Positions 10,890-22,700 of a stretch of DNA of 64,000 bases are shown here, in pieces; position 1 is the stretch's first letter, and each line of letters begins with the position of its first letter. A program made the position numbers and the translations under genes. Under the pieces are notes generated by a model. The model was not told the DNA's origin, searched no databases, and saw only the letters and a list, made by a program, of their open reading frames with translations. Location of the stretch: assembly GCF_015706575.1 (NCBI RefSeq), contig NW_024037067.1:6771909-6835908 (forward strand), read 5' to 3'. Source of the DNA: Patiria miniata. Lineage: Eukaryota; Echinodermata; Asteroidea; Valvatida; Asterinidae.

Positions 10890-12345
10890 TGTGAGATAAC
10901 AAAATCGCCGGTTAAATACATGTAACGGCTTTTGTTTTGAAGGTGAAGCACCAAGTTTTCGGTGCAGCGTGAGGGATTTGCTGGCCGTGAAATATCATGC
11001 TAACTGTTAAAGGCAAAAGCACCGAATAATCAGTGCAGCATGAGGGATTTGCTAAAAGAAAAAAATCATGCTGACTGGTCCGTAAGGCGTGCGTTGGAGT
11101 TAACAACTTGCAGTCAATGTTGAGAAGTCTCACACATTGGTCAACACAGCCATGAGATGAAACTGCCGGTAAAAATAACGGCATTCGTTTTGAAGATGAA
11201 AGCACCGAAAATTTGGTGCAGCGTGAGGGATTTGCTAAGTAGCGAAATATCACGCTGACTGGTCGGCAAGTTGTGGAGTCAGATTTCACAACTTGCAGTC
11301 AAATTTTGCGAAGTCTTGCACGTTGGTTCAAAAATCACGGCGTTTGTTTTGAAGGCAAAAGTACCGAAAATTGGGTGCGGCGTGAGGGATTTGCTAAGTA
11401 GCGAAATATTACGCTGACTGGTCAGTAAGTTGTGGCATAGGAGGTAACAACTTGCAGTCGATTGTGTGAAGTCTCGCATGTTGGTCAATACAGCTATGAA
11501 TGAGATAACGAAACTGCCGGTAAAAATAACAGCGTTCGTTCTGATGGCAAAAACACTGAAAATTTGGTGCAGCGTGAGGGATTTGCTAACAGCGAAATAT
11601 CATGCTGACTGGTCGGTAAGTTGTGGTGTAGCAGTTAACAACTTTTCGTCAATGCGAAGTCTCGCGCGTTGATCAATATACGGCTATGAGAAAATGAAAC
11701 TGCCGGTTAAATAACAGTGTTTGTTTTGAAGGTGAAAGCACTGAACGTGTTCGGTGCAGCGTGAGGGAGTTGCTTAGTAGCGAAATATCACGCTGATGGG
11801 TCGGTAACTTAGTAGCGTAGCTAAGGGGTGAGCGGCTTGCAACTAGTGTGACACTCGCCCCATGCAAACTCTCACTCTATCGGTACAGCAACACAGATGT
11901 GAGACAATGAAAGCTGCCGGATAAATAACAGCGAATCGCTGGTGAATAGCGGCGTTCGTGTGGAAGATGAAAACAACGAGTAGTTGGTGCAGCGTGAGGG
12001 ATTTGCTAAAAGTGAAATATCACGCTGATGGGTCAGTAACTTGTAGGGTAGGTAAGGGGTGAGTGGGTTGCAACTCGTTCGACACTTGCCCTGTGTAAAG
12101 TCTCACTCGTTTGGTACAGCAACACTGTTGTGAGATAACAAAAACTCCCAGTTAAATAACAGGGTATTGCTGGGTAAATAACGGCATTCATTTTGGAGAC
12201 GAAGACACCAAACATTCGGTGGAACATGAGGGATTGGCTTAAGAGCGAAAATCACGCTGATGGGTCGGTATGTTGATGTGTAGATTCGGGTGAGCGGCTT
12301 GCAATGCGTGCGTTGCTCCCCCATGCAAAGCCTTGTCCGTTCGGT
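10890..12345. repeat. Irregular tandem array, units 160-230 bp, with internal hairpins
   Basis: The core GTGAGGGATTTGCT (with small changes) recurs near 10969, 11039, 11223, 11380, 11573, 11760, 11995 and 12227. Each unit has GGTGCAGCGTGAGGGATTTG, a GCGAAATATCACGCTGA block, a GTCGGTAAGTTG block and a TAACAACTTGCAGTC-like block. GCGTGA and TCACGC in each unit are inverted and could form a hairpin. Unit length grows toward the right. Coding capacity is absent. Confidence 0.85.
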
Positions 12346-13684
12346 ACGGCGTGATTGACTTTTAGCCCGAAAGCCTCACGGTCGATTAGTCGTGCCGTAC
12401 AAGCGTATACTAGTGACACATATGTTCATCCCTTCCACTTAGTTTGTGCGCATGCGCCAAAATCTCGGCTAATGCCAGTGACTGTCGAAATGGCAGCGCC
12501 GCGGAGAGGAAAGACACACCAATTTTCATCTGAAAACATCCTGCTCATTTTGCTAGATTAAGTGAAATACATGATACCAGATGAAATTCAATGAGTTTAT
12601 TTTAATTTTATTCACCTTATCTTTGTGATAAAACATCGACATTTTCAAGAAAATGTTGTTTTAGATCATTGTTTGCTTTCCAATTCCATGCAATCATCGG
12701 CAAAAAGGGCCAACTTAAGTTGGGATTTTAAAATTTTTCTTCACTTTCCCCAAACATGCCACTTATCACAGCATTTGAATGAGATATTAAAACATATTAT
12801 TACATGATTTGCGAGTTATTGCGAATAGGTTTGCATTCCTTAGGTGGGTATTGTTTTTGTAGTTTCCGACTGTGCGTTTACATGTACGAACCGCGCGCCA
12901 TCAAAAACGATGTCACCGTGCATGGACGGCCAATTTTTTTAAAAATTGGATTGTTTCTCGCAGGGTTTGAAGAATTTTCTCTTAAAATCTTTTTTCAGAC
13001 TTATTTTTATATTGGACAATCTCAGCTCATAACATGATTGTAAAATTCATATTAAATGTTCTCAGAAATTTTCACGAGTTTAGGTCACCTGTAACTTGTG
13101 AAAATTATGTGATATTGTTTTCGGCTGATCAACGGGTGCGGAATGGTGCCATCTGTACGATTTCAGAATCTTTTGGTCCTGTATGCATGCGCGAAAAAAA
13201 AAAAAATTGCAATGTACTGTGGGTAATAAATCTTAGCGAATGGCTAGCGCCCTCTAGGGAATAATGAATTATGTAGTAATACTCTACAGGTAAGTAGAGC
13301 GCAGTAGAATTGATACACCAATGAAGCACGTATTAAACAAGCATGTTCTTCCACTCATCTGATGAAAACAAGAGTTACTAAAATTGATCCTTTCTATCAA
13401 AAGTTATGCATATTTTACCAACACAGAACCTAGTTTTGTCGTTTTCCTCAGCAGGTTTTTGTTAATTGTATTAAAAGGGTATTCATCAATGCATATCGAT
13501 AAATGATCAGTGGTGGACAGCTGAGTTTTGTAGTATCAGAGATGAAACTGGCACTAGCAAAAAGAATCGGAAATTTCGCCGAACCAAAATTTAGCATAAA
13601 GGTAAATGAACAACAAGACCATATTAATAAAAAAAAATTAATTCAAAATATTTTTAAAAATTGATAAATCAAAAAGCATTTTAC
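12346..13684. other. MARF1 intron, mostly unassigned
   Basis: No exon of the expected next MARF1 segment was found. AT-rich sequence without recognisable coding. One inverted-repeat-family fragment lies at 13211-13314 (separate entry). Confidence 0.45.
13211..13314 (-). repeat. Fragment of the 56925 palindromic-element family
   Basis: GTGGGTAATAAATCTTAGCG, CCCTCTAGGGAATAATG and GTAGTAATACTCTAC occur here in the order found on the reverse strand of 56950-57050. It is a partial copy in opposite orientation. Confidence 0.75.
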
Positions 13685-13792
13685 CTGTCTGCTGGCTTGT
13701 GACTTGAGCACTTTAAGTAAGTCTTGTGAGAATCGTTTGATCTGTGTACGGTGGGTCAGGGTCAGTAGTTTATTCTCAGTCATCCCAAGTAC
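13685..13792 (-). CDS. MARF1: MARF1 exon K, LOTUS3 second half
   Basis: 108 nt, 36 codons, phase 0 at both ends. Translation starts [17 protein letters not shown] and ends [10 protein letters not shown]. It closes the LOTUS domain begun in exon J with the beta-strand block LLTLTHR and starts the helix that precedes the next LOTUS domain. Acceptor ATATACAG, donor CAG|GTAA. The following human segment (a REFSQAYHW-like block) was searched for below 13685 and not found; it is probably outside the window or in the gap. Confidence 0.92.
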
Positions 13793-16700
13793 CTGTATAT
13801 GTATATATGTAAGGTCATTCCAGTCATTATTCTTTAAAGTACTAACTGTAATGCCAATAAGAAATTAGTGAGTTCAATCCATATTTAACTACAAATGTGA
13901 AAGTGCAAAATATACCACACAGTAGGGAACATTTTGACTGTGTGCTATCTAACAGCTGTATGGTGGGTACCCTAACTTCCTTAAATTCTGTTTGTAAAAT
14001 TAAATGCACATCAAAAAAGGGAATTTCAAAGAATCAATAACCTAAAAGCAACAAGACCAACTGCAGAGAAATTCTGGGTTGTGTTCACTGTATTCTATTT
14101 ACTCACAAGGCATTAAGCAGGCACAAACCATTCCTAAACATGGGGATCCAAGGGTGTGATTGGGATGGCTAACCACCCCTCCACACCAATGCTAATTATC
14201 AATCTAATTGAAAAAAATCCAAAATGTCCTTATGTTCCCTGAAAAACATCATCACTCAATGTTGCAAATCTTTATGCATTGCTCAAGGCCTTTGGTCTTT
14301 TTATACACTGACTGTAATGCCTCACCAATCCCTCCCCCTTTAACCACCTTGAAACAGCTTGGAGTTTAAGACCCCAGCCACCTGCCTAAGCAATACAAAT
14401 CCTGGATGCACCACTGCTAAGAGCCTCACTTAGATACCTGAAGCAACTATGCTGCCTGTTCCTTTACAACAGATACAGCCATTAGAGGCTATCATCTGTT
14501 AAAAAAAAAGTCCAATGAAATAAACTAGAGGTTCGCGTTTGTTCAGTTACAAACGCAGAGTGGTCGGGCAGACAACTATTTCATTAGACACTGCCCATTT
14601 AAGTTATGAATATGTTATGTCAGAACAAAGGATCACGAACTTTAACCTTTCCAGTACAACCAATTATTTTGTAAAAAAAAAAAACATCTTTTGATGTCAT
14701 CATGACGTCAGAGTAATATGCACCACTAGGGATGAGGGTCGATATATGTTGAAAGTTACAAGTTCATACCATATACCGTTTAGGAGAAAACCCGCCAAGA
14801 ATTATTGTCCGGAAAAACAAAAAGAAGAAAAGAAAGAAAGATTTATCAGAACAATTCTAAACAGTGGTCGGGTTGTGCCCGACCACTCAATGAAAAGATA
14901 TCATTCCGTGTCAATTCAACACAATTTTCAGTCAAATCGGGCATGTTTTCAGAAAAGTGGGGGTAGTATTCAAAATCGTGGCTAAGGTATTGTTGAGAAG
15001 AATAATTAGTCTTCCAAATGCTTTTTAGTTGGTTTCATTACGATGTTTTGTTCAAAAGATACAGCAATCACAATACGGGACTTGAAAAACCACTTGGGTC
15101 ACTTTTTTTATTTATCAAATTTACGGATCGAGGCCGGTAGAATAAGTCACACTTTACTCCTGAACAAAGGAAATCAATCCTTTGTGTGTTTCTCTAACTG
15201 CGCTTTCTCACTTTCAAGAAAAGTGGCCCAAGAAAATGTTTTTTCAACCCTTAAGTTCGATGAAGCATAGCGTTTGTTCCAATGGATCGATTTTAATGAA
15301 ATAAAGTTGGTATGGTAGATTGGTTATCCAATTTTTAAGAGGTTAACTTGAAAATATTCCAAAACCCACATGCAATATACCTTTATTAATTGGTTTTCGA
15401 CTGTTAGTTTTTTGTGGGACAACCTGTATTTGGTGTAGTGATTGGCCTAAAGAAACCTGCAGAACTGATTTTCTTTTGTAATTTAACTGGTTAGTTTTTG
15501 AGATACGGGTCAACCGACCTTTGACTAATTAGCATGACCTCTACACTTAAATACATGCATCTCCACAAGTAAGCACCTGCAGAGCCAAGTTTTATATAAT
15601 TTTAAAGCTCTTTGAATGGCCTCCATTTCATAAAATAAAACAAAAATCATAGCATGATACACAGAGAAAACACATAATGAAATAATCTCTGACCTTGAAT
15701 GACCAAAATAAGTATGCTTCACATTTCCTATTTTTTAACTTCCAAATGCTATTTATTATTTTTTTTAAAAAGGGGCCACCGGGCCACCAGCTACAGGGTT
15801 AACCTGACTTTTGCCTGACCATGGGCATGGGTTGACATCTTGATTCCCCATAGTATTGTCATGAACAGCCCAAAACATGGGCATGTTGACCATTTTTCAC
15901 TCCCGATGGACAGCTGGGTTCCCTGGTCTAACGTTAAAGATCAGACGGCCAAAGTGGATGACATCAACAAGGCTCAAAGCAATTGTTGTTCCTCCCACAC
16001 CAATTAATATTGGCATTCTTTAGACATGGCCGTTACACTACCCTGATAATGTGGCTGAAAAATTTTCTCCTGGATAATTTTTCTCACTGTTTTGAACTGA
16101 GTTACGACGGTCCACGTGTAAGTAGGGATGCAGGCTGATTATCTTCAGCTTTGCAGTGGCCACTTGTGGTTAAAGAGATCTTGCACAAAGAAATCAACTT
16201 AGGCAGGATTGACCGCACCTTTGCTCCCACACTCAAATTTTCAATGTTCGCATATTGGTTTTGTACCAAAACATGAGCCTAATTCCTTTAGATTAATCTA
16301 ACATTTATCCTTTCCATCAAGAGGCTCAATCAATGATTTTATTGACAGAGATAAATAAGCCATTCACTACTTCCCATTTGATAAGGCTTTTGAATTGGTT
16401 GAGGGGGCCAGGCCAGGGGCTTGGATGGCAAAATCAACATCAAATCTGTATTTTGCTTACTTTCCGTGTCCCCGTCGGATTATATACTTCTCGGTTTTCG
16501 GTTTAACAACTGATATTATGATAAATGCCTTCCAATGGGATGTTCAATTGCTTGTTCCCTTTTTGAGACTTTAAGTACTTCTTTTTGTTTCATGGTTGTT
16601 GTATGTCGCAGTCACATTTTATTACACACTATTTGGATGATTTTTCTATTTTTAGGTTGGACAGATCAGAATTGTAATTTCTTGCTTCAGACAATCAAGG

Positions 16701-19700
16701 AGTGTTTGGAGGTGCTAACTGCAGAAGAGACAAGAGGTTTGCGGACCGCATGTGTCGCCTTTTTCCGTGGTCAATCCCTATATGTTTTGTGTTTTAAAAA
16801 AACAAACATCTCAAATGGCCCCTAGATGACCTTTGACAACCAATTGGGAAGATTTGTGATGAACCCCCACCCAAGGTCACTGCATCCAAGTTTCATCAAA
16901 ATCCATGAAAGCATGTAGAACTTATAAAAAAAAATCTAAACTTTAACTTATGGGTCTACGGTCATACAGAATTTAGGACTGGTAAGTGTCTCACAAAAAC
17001 TACAAGCCAAAGTCGGTCGATTGTTTCCTGGGAGTAGAAATAGACTCATAGGCAGGTTAGGGTACTAGATGGGAAAGTACAAGCACTGCGTGAAAAGATC
17101 ACACAAGCACTGCGTGAAAAGATCACACAAACATTGTACAAGTCGAAGGTGTCCTTGCGGGCACTTCAATCATTGCTATAATCCCTTAATTTTGTGTGCC
17201 AGGCTATTGCTCCAGGTAGGGCACTTACTTGGAGGCTTATTGCACTATTTATAGTGGAAGGAAATATTACTATAAAATCCGTATTTTGACTGGGGCAAAA
17301 TTTAACCTAATGATATGGTTTGAAATGACCATTTCAACAGAGTGTCCCAATTCCGAAATGGTAATTGGGATGACAACAAATCACTTAAGCTGTTTATAGA
17401 TGCAGCAGCGAGCATTGGATTAGGTGGTTTCTTTGTGGGCAAGTTGTTTCAGGGGAGATGGCCACAGACAATTACCCTCCCTCCATATGCCTTTCTGGAA
17501 TTTTTTCCAAAAGTGGTGGCTGTCCATTGCTTGGGCCCATTTCTGGCCAACCGAAACGTTTGATTCCGTACAGATAATAGCACCGTAGTGCATATTGTTA
17601 ATAACCAGACCTCCAGCTGTTACAAGATCATGCAGTTAAAGCAGAGCTTTGTGTGTCAGTGCCTCATGCACTATGTGGTGTTTAAGGCAGTTCATGTGTC
17701 AGGCATTTGTAGCAACATTGCGGATTCCCTATTCCCTATTTGACAACATTTCAGGTCATCTGTGGCCCCCCAGGCGGATCTCGCTATGACCACCATTCTG
17801 GAACAGCCAGTGGCGCACCCAGGATTTGGCTTTGGGGGGAGGGCTCACAATTTTGTTTTGGTCAATTTATTTTAAATTTAGTTAACTGAGAACAGCACTT
17901 CATATTCTAACAGGTGAGATAGGCCGGCTCTTGTCAGTAGCCTTGACCAGTATCTCCAACACTAACAATCCAAATTACCAAACAAAAATCAGTTCTGGGG
18001 TTTCTCATATACGCCAATCATCAAACCAAACATTGTTTCAATTTGTGAGGGTCGGGTGAAAAATTGTGTTAAAAAGACACGGAATGACCCTAACTTCTCT
18101 AACCAATTAGCACTTGTATTAGATAGTACTACATTGTATTTTCTTGATGAAATCGCAAACCATAGTTTGCTGGGGCAGTTTTGGGTGGTATAAGGAGTAA
18201 CAGGCAGGGCAGTACTGGGACTAATGGGTATGGTACCTGCATCACGTGTGATATTGCATCAAAAAGTTCTATGAGCTTAAGAAAGCCATAGTCTGCTACA
18301 CGGCACTGACGACCAAAGTGATGATGGTAGCTGGGAATGAACTTTGAGAAGGCCAGTCTGCATCTTGGAGTGTGTTTGAGAAGCTCAACTGCCTCCTTAC
18401 TAAACTGGAATAACTGTGGAGGTAGCAAAGGAGTGCTGCTTCTGCTTCCTATTTTAAACAAATAAAGATCTCTACATTATATTTATGTTACATTAAATTT
18501 GAGTGCAAAAATCTAATACATTACAAAAGTAAGGGTTCCTGTCATTTTGATTTTGAACCCTGTAACTTTTGTTTGTATGTTTCAGGTCAGTCAACAGAAG
18601 TACACATTAATGTGATTTTGGTTAATTTAATCGGCAATCTCTTAAAATCAAGCATAATCTGTGGGTGTGGTGTTCTAATACAATCGACTGAACTAATGGT
18701 GTAGTAAAACTAGCCTCCCCCGGTGACCATGGAGCATTCACTTTCCCTTAGTTATGCCTTGGGAAAACATAATGACCCAGGAAACAAGCAACGACCGCAC
18801 AAGCATACAAACACAAGCCCCAAGCAAGATAAACAAACAAACAAACAAGCACATAAAACGAGAACAAAACGGGGAAAAAAACAAGATTAAAAGAAGGGCC
18901 AACTGGATTGTGGATAAGGTTTAGCAAAGTCCCATCTGTACAACACTTAGGGTGATGTAGTTCACACCAGGAGTCAGCCAGTGTAACCTCAGTTTAGCCT
19001 CATGAAAGCGTTCAGACCAAAGATCAGGCTATCCACAACGTCTGCGGGCAGGGTGTCCCATAAACAGGGGAATCTGACAGAAAAATTCCTTTTCTGTCAA
19101 AATTTTTCGGTCAAAGATTCAAAACAAGTCAAAAATTGCGTTTTGAAGTTAGGACTATGAAATACTGAATCACTGGTAGTATTGCGCATGCCTACTTGAG
19201 GATTGTAAATGTTCAACCAATAAAACGGTAAAAAGGCACTGGATTTCATAGGAGCCCAATTTCATGTGGCACTGGAAAGTGTTTAAGACCAGCCAGCCGG
19301 TCTTTATCATCCGCTTAAGACCGGCCATGTGATGGGCTCTCAACCAATAGGAATGGGTAAACTGTCTTGGGTACTTATGAATTGTGCATAATGCACAGAC
19401 ACATATTGTATCGATGTTAAGTCAAGAGCATTTTTTATAAAGATACAGGAGGTTTATGAAAGCTTAAAATTTTGGTTAAATAGTGTGCATGTGTAAAGAC
19501 TCCACGTTGAACTAGTGGTTGATTTGTGACGTAACTTACGCCTGTGTACTAATAGCAATGTGCGAACGTCTCTAGTCAAAGGTCTGGTCAAAATGTCATC
19601 GCAAAACTTCGGGTCCGGGCTCCCTGCTGTACGTTATGAATGCCCGCGGCTATTGGTAACCAGCGATGCAACCAGGCCCAGTAGGCTGGTTCCAAATAGT

Positions 19701-22700
19701 TGACTAGCGTAGTCAACCATCGTCGACCAGACAGAGTTTGGGCTAATTTTAGTCGAACTATGGTTAACCATTGGTCAACAATAGTTCTTGCGCGAACTTT
19801 CCCAGTGTTTACAAAGGGAGAGTTGATAGAGACCACTGGGAGGGACTCTTGAATGCTTTGCAGATGATGATGACGCCTGTGCAAATTCAGCACAAAATAA
19901 GTTGTGTGTACTTCTTGCCATATGCATACCAACCTCCCAATGAATTGCCATCTACTGTTCCTGCAGAGTTCATAAAATGACATTGCATAAATGATCATCA
20001 CTGATCATGATCACAATAATGATCAATCAATGCACTACAGGAAAATCCAACAGTGCATCCTGCAAGGAAACTAGAGGTCTGTATCATAAATATAGCAGAC
20101 ATATATATATGACATAGTGACATTTTGTAGCCAATGATTCACAAAATGACTGTAAGTGGCCTGAATGTACATGTCAATGTCAAACAAACGGTCTGCCAGA
20201 AAAAACTCCACCAACCATGACATTGTGCTTTTTTTTCAAAGTGTGCTTTCACATGATGTTGTAAGCGTATGCCTGGCTAGAAAATATCGGTGGTAGGAAG
20301 TGCTCAAGGTTAAAAAATTGTAAGAAAAAGAGGGAGCAACAGCTTTTGGCCGGGGACAAAATTAGTACCAGTGCACTGAAGAGTGACTGTGAAAGTGTCT
20401 CTGAGTAAAAAATGTACCACAGTTTTGTGCTTCATGTTTGTGATTATAACCCTCTGCAACAAAATGGAACATACGTAGATATAATAAAAACTCTTTGAGT
20501 TTGTGATGTCACCATCTTTGCGTGGAAACTCAGCTATCAAATATTTGCACTATTCCATACCAGTTTCTGGCTGTGGTTTACTCTGTTCCCAACACACAGT
20601 TTTGAAGCCGTCTCGACTCACTCCTACTCGTACACCTTGGATACAGGTCAACAAGTGTTCCAAAGGTACTCCATTTTCAAAGTCCTCTGTTAATGTTGAG
20701 AATTCAGCAGCATAACAAACCATAAAACTGTGAAGACAAAAAATACACATACGAAATCAAGTACATGTATGTCAATTCTTGCAAAAGCTAATTTCACAAC
20801 AACAGAGCAATTGTTCATACTCAAATCTGTAGCAAACGGAGTAGAGTCTTTGGCATGGGCTCTGGATAGCTACAAAATGTATACCTTATTTACTTTACAG
20901 TGTAATTGTTATTGCTTACATCCATCAGGGATAGCTGGCATTCTCCTTGTTTTCTTCGAAACTCATGGAGTACAGCAATATCAGCAACGCCTATCTTAGC
21001 ATCCCATTTTTCTATTTGCTTGACCCAAATTATCAAAACTTGCACCATAAATATATCAACATTTTCCTTTCCATTAATGATGGGAAATTTAAGCCCTATA
21101 CATGCATTGTCATGAGAGAGAAGATTTGTGCACCCAGTGTCAGCATGCTTGGGTGGAATTAGTGACCAGCCACCTTGTACATGCACCAGTGGAGGGCATT
21201 CAGAAATTCTTGCTGTGCAAATATAACAAATCTGAGTGTCTAATACTTGAAATGAATACATAAAAACGGAAAAATACACATCATCATCATGGCCCATCCC
21301 ATCGTGAACGACAATGAAGACGGCGACTCTCACAGTCATCTAAGTACAGCTGTGTTGAGGTAGAGCAACCATTGTAGATAGCAGAGCGCCAATGGGAACG
21401 GTTGCTGGCAGTTGACTCCCAAGTAATGTTTGGTATCCCAAAAGCGGCGAGATCACATTTCAGGACATCTTTGTATCGCAGTCTGGGTCGGCACGTTTCA
21501 CTGCATCCAGAGTTATATTGCTATCAAGCTCATGCAGGATTGGAAGTTGTGGCAGAGAGGTTAATGCATCAGGGCTCACTTCAGCTTCACTAGCATACAG
21601 AGAGCTGTAGTGCTCTGCCCACCGGTCAAGCCGTGCTGATGGATCAGTGAGGGTAACGCCAGAAGCAGACAGCAGTGGAGCACTCTTCTTTGGGGTAGGG
21701 CCGACGGCCTCTTTAATACCGTTGTAGAGGCCATAAAGGTCCCCTGAGTCAGCACAATGTTGGATGCGAGCACTGAGACCAGACCAGTAGTGACATAGGG
21801 CAGTTTGAGTAAGGCCTTGGACGTTACTCTTAGCAGCACGGAGTGCAGATGACGAGGAGCGGGTATGAAGCATGGTGACTTTCATTCTGGCTGCACGTTT
21901 GGCCTCAAGAGCTGGGAGCAGGATGTCAGCTCTATCACAAAACTAGTCGGGTTGTGTTCAAGTACGCCGACCAAAGGCAGTGAGAATGCAGTCCATGACT
22001 GTAAGCCTGGACCATGCGGGACTGGGATTGTTGGGTGTAGGGGATGAACTGACATGATCGGTGAGGAGCTCTTGGAACTTGGTGACGCGTGTGATGTCCC
22101 AAGTAGCGGAGGTATCAACTGCATTGGTTGGCTTCGGATGAGCTTGATGAAACTTTTTCGGTTGCATTCTGAGCTTGCAGCAGATAAAGGCCTGGTCAGT
22201 GTTGCAGTCTGAAGAGTGCATGCTACGGCTTTGATGAACATCTCGCAATTGCCCCTTCCTTACAATGATGTGGTCGAGTTGATGCCATCAGTGTGAGTGA
22301 GGATGCATCCAGGTGGCCTTGGAGCGAGGTGAACCTGCGAAGAATGTGCTTGTAAGACACAGGTCATGGCCGGCACAGCACTCAAGGAGACGTTGCCCAT
22401 TATCGTTCATTTTGCCCAGGCCGTGAGGACCAATGACACCACTCTAAGACCTGAAATCAGATCCGATGCATGCATTGAAGTCTCCAGCGAGCACAATGCT
22501 ATCCCCAGGTGGTATGCTACGCAAAATATTGTCAAGCAGTTGATAGAATTACTCCTTTTCCACAGAATCAGCCATCAGAGTTGAAGCGTATGCAGAGATG
22601 ACAGTGACAAGGCCGCTACTGAGGCGAATCCGCATGGACATGAGTCGGGGAGAATGGGAAACAGGTTGTTGGATGCATGAGAGCAAAGAGTTCTGAATTG

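Larger units (their letters stand above)
13793..17339. other. MARF1 intron, 3.5 kb unassigned
   Basis: No coding or known element recognised. A perfect 10-bp hairpin lies at 14863-14887 and a 24-bp tandem duplication at 17081-17128 (separate entries). Open frames such as 16535-16825 have no recognisable domain. Confidence 0.4.

Noticed and set aside
12346-13600. Next MARF1 exon (REFSQAYHW-like segment) expected downstream of 13685
   Set aside because: I searched the minus strand by eye and found no matching translation with splice sites.
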